A stretch of 54,199 nucleotides of DNA from Bermanella sp049115935 (GCA_049115935.1 JAGDZK010000021.1:1-54199); one strand, 5' to 3'; positions 25,282 to 34,348 are shown, counted from the stretch's first letter. The notes: a model not told the origin generated them from the letters alone. Program-made: numbers and translations.

Positions 25282-26324
25282 ATGGCCTCCAACACCCAGT
25301 CTTTAGCTGGTTCAGCGCCGTAAAGAATTTTTTCGGCCATTTCATTGGCTATGAAATTACAAGGTAAATTTTTCTGTTTAGATAAAATAAATATTTTATC
25401 TAACGTGTCTTTTAGTTTATTGACTTCCGTTAAAGTTTGATGAGCATTCATCCCCCGATAACTTGATGAGGCAAACACCAAACCGCCACTATTAATCACA
25501 TAATCGGGGGCATATAAAATCCCCATATCATGAATAGTTTTAGCCACATCATCATGAGCCAGTTGATTGTTGGCACAACCTGCAATGATTTTGCAGTTGA
25601 GTAATGACACTGTGGTTTCGTTTAACACACCACCTAACCCACAAGGGCTAAACACATCACAGGTTTGTTGATAAATCTCATTAATACCCACTACTTTTGC
25701 AGAATACTGTTTTTGAGCCTGCTGTGTTTTTTTCTCGTCAACATCACAAACAATTAGCTTACAACCTGCTTCATGCAAATGACCTGCTAAAGCAAAGCCC
25801 ACATGACCCAAACCCTGAATCGCCACAGTAATACCGCTTAATGATTGTTTCATTGTAAATCGCACGGCAGTTTCAATCCCCATTAACATGCCATGAGCGG
25901 TAGATGGGGACGGATCACCGATATTACTTGAACTACTCACAAATGGTGTTTGGGTTTTTAGAATATCCATATCAGATACATTCGTTCCGCTGTCCATGGC
26001 GGTGATGTATCGCCCTTCTAGGGTTTGTATGAACTGACCAAACAGCTTAAATAATTCTGGGCGATCAAACTCACCCTTGGGTTTCATAATGACCGCCTTT
26101 CCACCACCATGAGGGACTCGGGCCAATGCTGCCTTATAACTCATGCCACGGGCTAAGCGCATAGCATCTTCTATGGCATCAAGTTCACTGGAATATTCTA
26201 TAAAACGACAACCGCCTAGGGCTGGACCTAAACGTAAATTATGAAGAGCAACAACTGCATTGAGCGGCCCTTTTTGGCAAAAGTGCAACTCTTGCACTGT
26301 ATGAGTGTGCATGGAAGTAAACAT
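25278..26324 (-). CDS. Leucine/valine/phenylalanine-type amino acid dehydrogenase
   Basis: Glu/Leu/Phe/Val dehydrogenase family, 348 residues. It would oxidatively deaminate a branched-chain amino acid with NAD+, giving the substrate for the E1/E2 complex encoded downstream. The N-terminal domain has LHNLRLGPALGGCRF, MSYKAALARVPHGGGKAVIM (substrate and catalytic lysines near 64 and 76) and MDSGTNVSDMD. The C-terminal Rossmann domain has IQGLGHVGFALAGHLHEAG, and CGLGGVLNE, AGCANNQL and INSGGLVF follow. GGGAG lies 8 bases before the ATG at 26324. First gene of the operon. Leucine or valine is favoured over phenylalanine by context. Confidence 0.92.
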   Translation of the reverse strand: MFTSMHTHTVQELHFCQKGPLNAVVALHNLRLGPALGGCRFIEYSSELDAIEDAMRLARGMSYKAALARVPHGGGKAVIMKPKGEFDRPELFKLFGQFIQTLEGRYITAMDSGTNVSDMDILKTQTPFVSSSSNIGDPSPSTAHGMLMGIETAVRFTMKQSLSGITVAIQGLGHVGFALAGHLHEAGCKLIVCDVDEKKTQQAQKQYSAKVVGINEIYQQTCDVFSPCGLGGVLNETTVSLLNCKIIAGCANNQLAHDDVAKTIHDMGILYAPDYVINSGGLVFASSSYRGMNAHQTLTEVNKLKDTLDKIFILSKQKNLPCNFIANEMAEKILYGAEPAKDWVLEAI

Positions 26325-26513
26325 ACGCCGATCTCCCTTTTGAGGCTTACGACAACATGTATTTTAGTCTGGTGTGCTACCCATCCCTTTTGGGGATATA
26401 TATTTGAGTTTAGACACAAGCGCTGAATAAAGTCCCATTAAATGTAACGTCAAGATTGAATACATCTAAAAGCAAATTACTAAGATAAAAAGAGAATAAA
26501 GAAGGAGGCAGTC

Positions 26514-26537
26514 CCCCTGCAACTTTGTATACAGGGG
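26514..26537 (-). repeat. Hairpin after the GNAT gene
   Basis: CCCCTG and CAGGGG pair around a 12-base loop just past the GNAT stop. There is no T-run, so termination by this structure alone is uncertain. Confidence 0.35.
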
Positions 26538-26554
26538 ATTAAATAATTAGGGAG

Positions 26555-27070
26555 CTAATTTAATTGTTTGATGATTTTTTCTAGTATGAGGTTTTCACTT
26601 ATGGGTTTACCCACGTTTAGGTCAATTGGGAAAGGGGCATATTCATTTGCACGTTCGTAACCCTTACGAAAATAGTATTCCAATAAATCTTTACGCACAT
26701 CGAGCACCAACATAAACGCTTCACTGGCATTAAAATGTGACTTGGCTATTTTTTCAGCTTGCTCAAGTAAATCTGATGCAATACCTTGATCTTGTTTTTC
26801 TGGTAATACGGCAAGCATACCCAGCTGTGCTTGTATGCCTTGCATTTTAATTTCAATACAGCCCACTACTTCGCCACTTTTTTCAGCCAACAAAATAAGC
26901 TGATCATTTTGTTGTAATGAAAGTAAATAGTCTTCTTCTACAAGGCGATCCCCAATGACTAAATGACTCTCCGTGGTCCAACCACCTTCAGTGCGATAAG
27001 CAAGATTTACAAGATTAACAACGACAGCCGAATCCGATGGCGTAGCATTTCGAAAAGTAATATTTGTCAT
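26555..27070 (-). CDS. GNAT-family N-acetyltransferase
   Basis: A 171-residue single-domain acetyltransferase. The acetyl-CoA-binding stretch is GMLAVLPEKQDQGIASDLLEQAEKIA (motif A, with Q-x-x-G-I-A). The upstream strand VVGCIEIKMQ and the C-terminal YYFRKGYERANEYAPFP (motif B) complete the fold. The substrate is unknown. It stands alone between the branched-chain operon and the glucosylglycerate operon, with no functional link evident. Confidence 0.87.
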   Translation of the reverse strand: MTNITFRNATPSDSAVVVNLVNLAYRTEGGWTTESHLVIGDRLVEEDYLLSLQQNDQLILLAEKSGEVVGCIEIKMQGIQAQLGMLAVLPEKQDQGIASDLLEQAEKIAKSHFNASEAFMLVLDVRKDLLEYYFRKGYERANEYAPFPIDLNVGKPISENLILEKIIKQLN

Positions 27071-27210
27071 ACATAAGGTTTCATTAATCAGATGCCGTAA
27101 TTATAGGCAGGGAAAATTCATAAAGCGACCTCTTGTTTTTTTAGGGCACAAAAATTGCTCTATTTAACTAAGCCAGTAAAACCTCAATAAATACAGGCAG
27201 TTAACACAAT

Positions 27211-28953
27211 ATGAGCCAATTAGAATTATCTCAATTTTTGCAAGAACATCAGCTTGGCCGTGGTTATACACAGCAAACTTCTGATTATTTTGCACCGTTG
27301 GCCAGAGAATTAGCAAACCTGCACCAAAATAAAAAACAAACAATTATCGTGGGCATTAACGGTGCACAAGGTTCTGGAAAGAGCACGTTATCGGAACTGC
27401 TAGTGAAATTATTTGAAACACAATACTCACTTAATGCGGTAACTCTATCTTTAGATGACTTTTATTACACACACAGTGAACGCCAGCACCTCGCTCATAA
27501 TGTGCATCCATTATTTTCGACCCGTGGTGTACCTGGTACCCACGATGTTTTGCTCGCTCATGAAACACTGGACCAGTTACTGAACCACAACGGGGCAAAA
27601 ACCATTCATGTGCCACGCTTTAATAAAGCAACCGATGATCGATATGAGGCATCACTATGGAGTCCGATCAAACACAAACCAGACATTATTATTTTAGAGG
27701 GCTGGTGCATTGGGGCCTGCGCACAGAATGAACCGCAACTTTTAAAGCCGGTCAATGCATTAGAAGAGCATGAAGATGAAGCAGGTACATGGCGTCATTA
27801 TGTCAATCAGCAACTTGCAACTCAATATCAAGGGTTATTTGATCGACTTGAGTGCATCATTATGCTTAAAGCTCCTAGCTTTCAATGTGTTTATAATTGG
27901 CGCTTGGAGCAAGAACAAAAACTCATCGGAAAATTAAAAGTATCTCACTCAAAAGATACGCGCACCATGAATGAAACACAGATTCAACGCTTCATTCAGC
28001 ATTACCAAAGAATTACAGAACACTTATTAGAAACCTTACCTAAAACAGCACAGTATGTGTTTGAGTTAAATGCACAACGAAAGATTCAAGCACGAAAAAA
28101 ACAGATTCATTATAACGATTTAGATATCAACGCTCTTATATTTACTGACTTAGATGGATCGTTATTAGACCATCACAGTTATTCACATCAAGCAGCCGAT
28201 ATAGCGTTAACGTATTTACAAGAAAATTCTATTCCCGTTATCCCCTGCAGCAGTAAAACTCAGCCTGAAATTGAAAGTCTGCGCTTAGATTTAAATAATC
28301 AACACCCATTTATTATCGAAAACGGTGCGGCAGTCTTTATTCCAAAACACATTTTCGCAGATCAACCTCATGACACTATTGAAAATGAAAACTACTGGGT
28401 AAAAGAATTTGTAGAACCTCATGCCTATTGGCTTAGCAAACTCAATTTAATGCGTGATGAATTTAATGGTTTATATAAACCCTTTAGCGATATGACCATT
28501 GAAGAAATCGCTCAAGCCACTGATCTATCTTTAGAGCAAGCAGGTCTGGCCGCTAAGCGACAGTATGGTGAACCTGTATTATGGCTTGGTAATCAAGCAG
28601 AGAAACAAGCTTTTATAAAACGTCTGAAAGATCACAAAGTAAACGTATTACAAGGCGGACGCTTTTTACATGTATGCGGAGATGCCAATAAAGGTAAAGC
28701 ACTGTTATGGCTGAGCAATACTTATCAAGAATTATTCAGCGCCAGCTATTCAACCATTGCTATTGGCGACAGCCATAACGATTGTGAAATGCTTGATATG
28801 GCCGATCACGCACTCATTATTCGCTCACCTGTTCATGACATACCATCACTATCACGAGTAGATGGCGTCACTATTTCCGATGCTTATGGCCCTGAAGGCT
28901 GGGCTCAAGGCATCAACAGTATTTTAGATACTCTCTTTTCACGTGCATATTAA
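27211..28953 (+). CDS. Fused glycerate kinase / glucosyl-3-phosphoglycerate phosphatase
   Basis: Two enzymes in one 580-residue chain. Residues 1-295 are a plant/yeast-type D-glycerate 3-kinase, with P-loop GINGAQGSGKST (48-59), LSLDDFYYT and RGVPGTHDV (80-113), and ILEGWCIGA (161-169). Residues about 305-580 are a HAD-IIB phosphatase of the mannosyl/glucosyl-3-phosphoglycerate type. Its motif I is FTDLDGSLLD (Asp313, Asp315), motif II is CSSKTQPEI, the substrate loop is IIENGAAVFIP, motif IV is GDSHNDCEML (519-528), and YGPEGW is near the end. It is the first gene of the glucosylglycerate operon. The kinase would make 3-phosphoglycerate for GpgS; the phosphatase would finish GpgS's product. 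Confidence 0.9.
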   Translation: MSQLELSQFLQEHQLGRGYTQQTSDYFAPLARELANLHQNKKQTIIVGINGAQGSGKSTLSELLVKLFETQYSLNAVTLSLDDFYYTHSERQHLAHNVHPLFSTRGVPGTHDVLLAHETLDQLLNHNGAKTIHVPRFNKATDDRYEASLWSPIKHKPDIIILEGWCIGACAQNEPQLLKPVNALEEHEDEAGTWRHYVNQQLATQYQGLFDRLECIIMLKAPSFQCVYNWRLEQEQKLIGKLKVSHSKDTRTMNETQIQRFIQHYQRITEHLLETLPKTAQYVFELNAQRKIQARKKQIHYNDLDINALIFTDLDGSLLDHHSYSHQAADIALTYLQENSIPVIPCSSKTQPEIESLRLDLNNQHPFIIENGAAVFIPKHIFADQPHDTIENENYWVKEFVEPHAYWLSKLNLMRDEFNGLYKPFSDMTIEEIAQATDLSLEQAGLAAKRQYGEPVLWLGNQAEKQAFIKRLKDHKVNVLQGGRFLHVCGDANKGKALLWLSNTYQELFSASYSTIAIGDSHNDCEMLDMADHALIIRSPVHDIPSLSRVDGVTISDAYGPEGWAQGINSILDTLFSRAY

Positions 28954-28970
28954 TACAATAGGGGAACACC

Positions 28971-30203
28971 ATGGCTGATTTTTATCAGAATGGCATCATC
29001 ACTACACTGCATAACCTCACGGATCGTCATCTAGCGGATTTAGAAAATGACTTGGTTGAGTTCAGTAAAAAAAGGCCCATAGGTTTACTCTTACCCTCAC
29101 TTTTTTCTGAACTTGAAGGTGAGGCACTACCTAACATTATCGAAAATATTAAACATGTACCGTATTTAAACGAGATTGTAATTGGCTTAGATCGCGCAGA
29201 TAAAGATCAATACGTACATGCTCTTAAATTCTTTTCAAAATTACCACAACACCATCGTGTGCTGTGGAATGACGGCCCAAGATTAAAAGCATTAGATGCC
29301 CAGCTACAAGAAATGGGACTTGCACCAAAAGAAATGGGCAAAGGCCGAAATGTTTGGTATTGCATGGGTTACATATTGGCCTCAGGAAAAACTGAATCCA
29401 TTGCCTTGCATGATTGCGACATTGTTACTTATAACAGTGAATTACTGGCGCGCTTGGTTTATCCCGTCGCCAACCCTTCTTTTAACTATGAATTTTGTAA
29501 AGGTTATTACGCACGCATTGCCAGTGGCAAATTAAATGGCCGAGTGAGCCGTTTATTAGTAACACCGTTATTACGCGCATTAAAATCCGTTGTTAAAGAC
29601 AATACTGAATATTTAAATTATATGGACAGCTTCCGTTATCCATTAGCGGGGGAATTTTCATTTAGAAGAGATGTATTAAACGACATTCGAATTCCAAGTG
29701 ACTGGGGGCTAGAAATCGGCGTACTGTCAGAAATGCACCGTAACTATGCCAATAATCGCTTATGCCAAGTGGATATTGCCAAAGTATATGATCACAAACA
29801 TCAAGATTTATCTTTAAGTGACCAGCAAGCGGGTTTATCAAAAATGTCCATCGACATTTCAAAAGCCCTATTTAGAAAGCTTGCCACTAAAGGCACCGTT
29901 TTTAATGAAGAGACCTTCCGCACTATTAAAGCCAGCTATTTCCGCATCGCATTAGATTTTGTCGAGACTTATCGAAATGATGCCATTATGAATGGCTTGA
30001 ATTTTGATATTCACCAAGAAGAAGAAGCCGTTGAAATGTTTGCCAAAAACATTATGGATGCTGGTAAACGCTTTTTAGATAACCCAATGGAAACCCCATT
30101 CATACCTAGCTGGAGCCGAGTACAAAGCGCCATACCCGATATTTTTCAGCGCCTTTATCAAGCCGTAGAAGAAGATCACGCAGAGTTTGCATCTCAACTA
30201 TAG
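28971..30203 (+). CDS. gpgS: Glucosyl-3-phosphoglycerate synthase (GT81 family)
   Basis: Retaining GT-A glycosyltransferase, 410 residues, predicted to transfer glucose from an NDP-glucose donor to 3-phosphoglycerate. The sugar-nucleotide-binding strand RPIGLLLPSLFSELEGEALP is at 35-54. The donor/metal motif HDCDIV holds Asp148 and Asp150. MGKGRNVWYCMGYILASG precedes it, and YPLAGEFSFRRDVL and WGLEIGVLSEM fall in the acceptor region. AGGGGA lies six bases before the ATG. It follows the kinase-phosphatase gene by 17 bases. A mannosyl variant is possible in principle, but the context (GalU, GH13 phosphorylase) favours glucose. Confidence 0.92.
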   Translation: MADFYQNGIITTLHNLTDRHLADLENDLVEFSKKRPIGLLLPSLFSELEGEALPNIIENIKHVPYLNEIVIGLDRADKDQYVHALKFFSKLPQHHRVLWNDGPRLKALDAQLQEMGLAPKEMGKGRNVWYCMGYILASGKTESIALHDCDIVTYNSELLARLVYPVANPSFNYEFCKGYYARIASGKLNGRVSRLLVTPLLRALKSVVKDNTEYLNYMDSFRYPLAGEFSFRRDVLNDIRIPSDWGLEIGVLSEMHRNYANNRLCQVDIAKVYDHKHQDLSLSDQQAGLSKMSIDISKALFRKLATKGTVFNEETFRTIKASYFRIALDFVETYRNDAIMNGLNFDIHQEEEAVEMFAKNIMDAGKRFLDNPMETPFIPSWSRVQSAIPDIFQRLYQAVEEDHAEFASQL

Positions 30204-30212
30204 GGCGAAAAT

Positions 30213-31964
30213 ATGATGGATAAAAACGCTCAAGTGTTACTCGAGTCAAAAATACTTCACCATTTACAAGCTATCTATGGTGACTCCCAGTCCGATGAAA
30301 GCTTAAATGAGTTGACTCAAGAGCTTATCGATATTATGCGCTTCAAAGATCACTATGAAGCGGTCTCACCTCATCATAATTATTGGAGTGAAGATGATGT
30401 GGCGGTTATTACATATGGTCAAAGCATTCAAAAAGAAAATGAGGCACCACTTGAAACCTTGCACACCTTTTTAAATGACTATTTAAAAGACAGCATCAAC
30501 AGTGTTCATATCTTGCCGTTCTTTCCCTACAGCGCCGACGATGGCTTTGCGGTGTGTGATTATTATGCGGTGAATCCAACCATAGGTAATTGGCAACACA
30601 TTGAAAACATAGCCAGTGAATACCGATTAATGGCAGACCTAGTAATTAATCATTGCTCTGATCAAAGCCAATGGTTTAAAAACTTCATTAAGGGAGAAGG
30701 CGTAGGACATGATTATTTCTATACCACTCATAAAGATGCGCCCATCTCACAAGTGGTTAGACCTCGTACATCGCCACTATTACGTCCAACTCAAACCGAA
30801 AAAGGCTTAGAGCATGTTTGGTGTACGTTTAGTCACGAACAGGTTGATTTAGATTTCTCAAACCCTCAAGTATTAAAAGAGTTCATTAATATTATTCGTG
30901 AATACTTAGATAAGGGGGTCCGCATTTTCCGTCTGGATGCCATTGCATTTTTATGGAAAAAACTGGGGACAAACTGCTTAAACCTTGATGAAACCCATGA
31001 AGTGGTTCGTCTAATACGAACATTAATCGAGCACAGCCAACCCGATAGCATCATCATCACTGAAACCAATATTCCTAATATTGAAAATCTCAGTTACTTT
31101 GGTAACGCAAACGAAGCCCACTGCGTCTACAATTTTTCATTACCTCCTTTGCTCGTGTACACATTGGTGAGCGGAAACTGTCGATATTTAAAACGCTGGT
31201 TGATGAGTATGCCACCCGCTCAACACGGCACAACATACTTTAACTTTATTGCGTCCCATGATGGCATTGGTTTACGACCCGCTGAAGGTTTATTAAGTGA
31301 CACCGAGTTAGCAACCTTAGTGAGCACCATGCAAAACTTTGGCGGCAAAATTTCATGGCGCGCTGGGGATAACGGCGTTAAAAAACCCTACGAAGTTAAC
31401 ATTACTTTATTTGATGCCCTGCAAGGCACTGAGCAAGGTAAAGATAATTATGCACTTGAACGCTTTTTGTGTGCCCATGGTGTCATGCTCGCCTTAGAAG
31501 GGATTCCGGCCCTTTATATTCATAGCATTCTTGGTACACGCAATGACTACGACAAGCTCGAGCGCACTGACCATAATCGCTCAATTAATCGCCATGAATG
31601 GCAATACGACACCTTAATTGAACAACTAAGTGACGAAAGCAGTCATCACAAACAAGTATATGAAAAAATAAGTCAGTTGATTCAACTACGCCGCCAGCAA
31701 AAAGCCTTTCATCCAAACGCCACTCAATTCACGTTGCATATTGGTGATCATTTATTTGGCTTCTGGCGACAAAGCATTGATCGTCGTCAAAGTATCTTTT
31801 GTATTTTTAACATTACAGATCAAACCCAGTCTTTATTGTTATCAGATCTAAATTTGGTGGTTACCCATAATTGGCAAGATCTCATTAGTGGCAACACCTT
31901 CGATAACAGCCATGAAGAAATTACTTTAGTCCCCTATCAAATGATGTGGATAGCCAACGTTTAA
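30213..31964 (+). CDS. GH13 sugar phosphorylase, probably glucosylglycerate phosphorylase
   Basis: GH13 subfamily 18 (sucrose phosphorylase-like) enzyme, 583 residues. The catalytic nucleophile is Asp242 in VRIFRLDAIAFLWKK, the acid/base is Glu284 in IIITETNIP, and the transition-state pair is His349/Asp350 in FIASHDGIG. The barrel strand VHILPFFPYSADDGFAVCDY is typical of the subfamily. Known members phosphorolyse sucrose, sucrose-6-phosphate, glucosylglycerol or glucosylglycerate. Location nine bases after gpgS indicates glucosylglycerate, giving glucose-1-phosphate and glycerate. Substrate choice is by context; the fold and catalytic residues are seen directly. Confidence 0.88.
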   Translation: MMDKNAQVLLESKILHHLQAIYGDSQSDESLNELTQELIDIMRFKDHYEAVSPHHNYWSEDDVAVITYGQSIQKENEAPLETLHTFLNDYLKDSINSVHILPFFPYSADDGFAVCDYYAVNPTIGNWQHIENIASEYRLMADLVINHCSDQSQWFKNFIKGEGVGHDYFYTTHKDAPISQVVRPRTSPLLRPTQTEKGLEHVWCTFSHEQVDLDFSNPQVLKEFINIIREYLDKGVRIFRLDAIAFLWKKLGTNCLNLDETHEVVRLIRTLIEHSQPDSIIITETNIPNIENLSYFGNANEAHCVYNFSLPPLLVYTLVSGNCRYLKRWLMSMPPAQHGTTYFNFIASHDGIGLRPAEGLLSDTELATLVSTMQNFGGKISWRAGDNGVKKPYEVNITLFDALQGTEQGKDNYALERFLCAHGVMLALEGIPALYIHSILGTRNDYDKLERTDHNRSINRHEWQYDTLIEQLSDESSHHKQVYEKISQLIQLRRQQKAFHPNATQFTLHIGDHLFGFWRQSIDRRQSIFCIFNITDQTQSLLLSDLNLVVTHNWQDLISGNTFDNSHEEITLVPYQMMWIANV

Positions 31965-31978
31965 CCTAGGAGAGCAAT

Positions 31979-32836
31979 ATGTCACTACCTAAGACCGTTA
32001 AAAAATGTTTATTTCCCGTAGCAGGTTATGGCACTCGGTTTTTACCCGCCACTAAATCCATGCCCAAAGAAATGCTACCCGTTGTGAATAAACCGCTCAT
32101 TCAATACGCGGTTGAAGAAGCCATGGAAGCCGGTGTGAATAAAATGGGTTTTATAACTGGGCGAGGTAAACGGGCCATCGCGGATTACTTTGATAACAAC
32201 TATGAATTAGAACACGAAATTGCAGGCAGTAAAAAAGCGGACAATCTAAATGACATTAACAATGTGATGGATAACGGCCAATTTATTTTTATGCGTCAAC
32301 GGGAAATGTTAGGCCTCGGTCACGCTATTTTAACTGGTGAACCAATTATCGGTAATGAACCGTTTGCCGTGATCTTAGCCGATGATTTATGTGTGGCGCC
32401 AAGAGATGGTCGCGACACCCCAAGAGCCATGGCCCAGTTAATTGAACTGTATAACAAATACCAGTGCTGCATTGTGGCCATTGAAGAGGTGCCAAAATCA
32501 GACACCGGCAGTTACGGTATTATCAGCGGTAAAGAGATTGAGCCGGGTATTTATGATGTCAGTGACATGATCGAAAAACCTAAGCCAGAAGACGCTCCCA
32601 CCAATATGGCCATTATTGGGCGCTATGTATTGGCCCCGCAAATTTTCGATTACCTAAGACAAACCAAACCAGGGGCGAATGGTGAAGTGCAAATAACCGA
32701 TGCACTCAAACAAGTGGCGAGAGAAGAGCGTGTAATTGCTGTGAAATTTGCAGGACAACGATTTGATTGCGGTAGTATTCCTGGTTTTGTTGAGGCCACT
32801 AATTATTTTTATGAACACGAGTTTAAAGCTAAATAA
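31979..32836 (+). CDS. galU: UTP-glucose-1-phosphate uridylyltransferase
   Basis: Makes UDP-glucose from glucose-1-phosphate and UTP. The 285-residue length is typical. The nucleotide-binding loop is FPVAGYGTRFLPATKSMPKE; KPLIQYAVEEAMEAGV, FAVILADDLCV and the C-terminal AVKFAGQRFDCGSIPGFVEA are diagnostic for GalU. AGGAG lies seven bases before the ATG. Last gene of the glucosylglycerate operon. It can feed the donor for GpgS and reuse the glucose-1-phosphate released by the phosphorylase, while also serving general sugar-nucleotide needs. Confidence 0.96.
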   Translation: MSLPKTVKKCLFPVAGYGTRFLPATKSMPKEMLPVVNKPLIQYAVEEAMEAGVNKMGFITGRGKRAIADYFDNNYELEHEIAGSKKADNLNDINNVMDNGQFIFMRQREMLGLGHAILTGEPIIGNEPFAVILADDLCVAPRDGRDTPRAMAQLIELYNKYQCCIVAIEEVPKSDTGSYGIISGKEIEPGIYDVSDMIEKPKPEDAPTNMAIIGRYVLAPQIFDYLRQTKPGANGEVQITDALKQVAREERVIAVKFAGQRFDCGSIPGFVEATNYFYEHEFKAK

Positions 32837-32855
32837 TCACTTCTATGATTAGCAT

Positions 32856-32889
32856 AATTAACCGTCAATTCTTTGATTGACGGTTAATT
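32856..32889. terminator. Hairpin between galU and the convergent DUF6482-like gene
   Basis: A perfect 14-base-pair stem (AATTAACCGTCAAT with ATTGACGGTTAATT) with a 6-base loop. The following T-content is poor, so it is a strong structure but only a moderate intrinsic terminator. It sits between convergent genes. Confidence 0.65.
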
Positions 32890-32905
32890 ATCTTCCCCTC
32901 AATGA

Positions 32906-33205
32906 TTAATGGGTCGAGATCGGGATTTCCATTGCCGGACTCATTTCACCCTCTATAGACACACAAGCCTCATCATATGGCAGCTGCTGATATAAAACTG
33001 CTGATTTACAGTTGAGTTTATGAATCAACGACCTGCCTTGCTCTAAACTATCACTAATAATTTTATCACCATCATTACTGTAGATAGCAAAACGCTCTCC
33101 ATTATCTTCAGCGTATAGTTGATAAGACATACTACATAAACTTACCAACATTAGTTTATCTACAGGATGATCAAGTTGCTTAAGCTCACTGATGGTCATT
33201 TTCAT
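32906..33205 (-). CDS. Small conserved protein, probably DUF6482 family
   Basis: A 99-residue soluble protein beginning MKMTISELKQLDHPVDKLML. It resembles a short family of unknown function (DUF6482) found in marine gammaproteobacteria, with conserved LVSLCSMSYQLYAED and YQQLPYDEACV. AGGT lies before the ATG at 33205. No signal peptide or membrane segment is present. Function is unknown; the family name is recalled with moderate certainty. Confidence 0.65.
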   Translation of the reverse strand: MKMTISELKQLDHPVDKLMLVSLCSMSYQLYAEDNGERFAIYSNDGDKIISDSLEQGRSLIHKLNCKSAVLYQQLPYDEACVSIEGEMSPAMEIPISTH

Positions 33206-33283
33206 GATACTTACCTATATCTGATGATTTATATTCACCTATATAGATACGGGTATTTATTAAAAACGGATGACGTGCAATCA

Positions 33284-33308
33284 CAAAAAAACAGGCCGAA
33301 GCCTGTTT
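33284..33308 (-). terminator. Intrinsic terminator for the BKACE gene
   Basis: On the minus strand AAACAGGC and GCCTGTTT pair around a TTCG tetraloop, followed by a T-run. It starts about 30 bases past the stop of the gene at 33338. Confidence 0.9.
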
Positions 33309-33337
33309 AGTCATAAATAGAATAAACACTTTTTATA

Positions 33338-34192
33338 TTATAAAAATATCTCACGTGCCTCAGCAGGGCTCGCCACTTCTCGTCCTGCATCCCGTGCCAC
33401 TTTTGCCATGGCTTCAATTAATTGACCATTGCTTGTGGCTTTTTCTCCACCGGGTAAATAAAAGGTATCTTCAAGACCGGTACGTAAGTTACCGCCCAGC
33501 TCAGCGACTTTTTTATGCACACTCCAAACTTCTTCACGGCCAATAACGGTTGCTTGCCAATGACTGCCCGGCTTTAAGTATTTAAGAATAATGGGTAACA
33601 AATCAGGGTCTGCTGGCATACCGGAATTCACACCCATTACTAGGTTGTAATCCAGTTTGTCCCACATGCCCACCTCTTGAAACATGCCCACACTGCGCAC
33701 AATACCAAGATCAAAACATTCAAACTCGGGGCGACACCCTTCTTCTTTACATACCGCTAATAATTCTTGAATTTTATCCACGGTGTTTTGAAATAACATG
33801 GGTGGCCAAGCCCAAGTGCCGTTTGAGCGAGTTTTCAAATAGTTAAGAGAACCGGCATTACAGGCGGCTATTTCTGGTTTACCCATTTTAATGCAGTCAA
33901 TAGGGCCCTGTTGATCTCGGCCAATGGTACCTGTGGTGTAATTAATAATCACCCCAGGGCATGCATCGCGAATGGCATCACTGATCTCAAGGGCAACCTC
34001 AGGCTCCCAGCACGGTAAATGGCCTTTGCCTTGAGTCTGTTGACGGAAGTGAATATGCATACAGCTAGCCCCTGCGTCATAGGCCTCTTTAGCGGATGCA
34101 GCCATCTGCTTAGCCGTTACAGGTACTGGATGTTGCTCAGGATTGGTTAATACCCCAGTAAGGGCGCAGGTAATAACGACTTTATCGCTCAT
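33338..34192 (-). CDS. BKACE-family beta-keto acid cleavage enzyme (DUF849)
   Basis: Zinc-dependent beta-keto acid cleavage family, whose type member splits 3-keto-5-aminohexanoate with acetyl-CoA into acetoacetate and an acyl-CoA. The metal-binding CMHIHFR (His46, His48) follows AASAKEAYDAGAS. IINYTTGTIGRDQQGPID, EFECFDLGIVRSVGMF, GVNSGMPADP and NLRTGLEDTFYLPGGEKATSNGQLIE are conserved. The frame begins at 34222, but the ATG at 34192 has GGGGA 8 bases upstream, giving 284 residues. The family uses many substrates, including lysine-fermentation intermediates and dehydrocarnitine; the one used here is unknown. Confidence 0.9.
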   Translation of the reverse strand: MSDKVVITCALTGVLTNPEQHPVPVTAKQMAASAKEAYDAGASCMHIHFRQQTQGKGHLPCWEPEVALEISDAIRDACPGVIINYTTGTIGRDQQGPIDCIKMGKPEIAACNAGSLNYLKTRSNGTWAWPPMLFQNTVDKIQELLAVCKEEGCRPEFECFDLGIVRSVGMFQEVGMWDKLDYNLVMGVNSGMPADPDLLPIILKYLKPGSHWQATVIGREEVWSVHKKVAELGGNLRTGLEDTFYLPGGEKATSNGQLIEAMAKVARDAGREVASPAEAREIFL

Positions 34193-34253
34193 TTGTATTT
34201 CCCCGATATTCAAAATGCACATTAAAACTGGCAGCGTATCCCTACCTTATCGC

Positions 34254-34291
34254 AATCCCTCAAACCAAGCAAGCGCTTGGTTTGAGGGATT
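34254..34291. promoter_or_regulatory. Perfect 17-bp inverted repeat in a divergent promoter region
   Basis: AATCCCTCAAACCAAGC and its exact complement GCTTGGTTTGAGGGATT are separated by AAGC. It lies in the 199-base gap between the divergent BKACE and acetoacetyl-CoA synthetase genes. There is no T-run on either side, so an operator or RNA element is more likely than a terminator. Confidence 0.6.
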
Positions 34292-34348
34292 TAATCACTT
34301 ATACTTATCAATCACTTAAAATAATAAGTTTCACAAATAGCCTTTTTT

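Noticed and set aside
26381..26400. ATCCC-TTTT-GGGGAT inverted repeat before the leucine dehydrogenase gene
   Set aside because: The stem is only five base pairs, within what chance gives in a 230-base gap, and no promoter boxes align with it.
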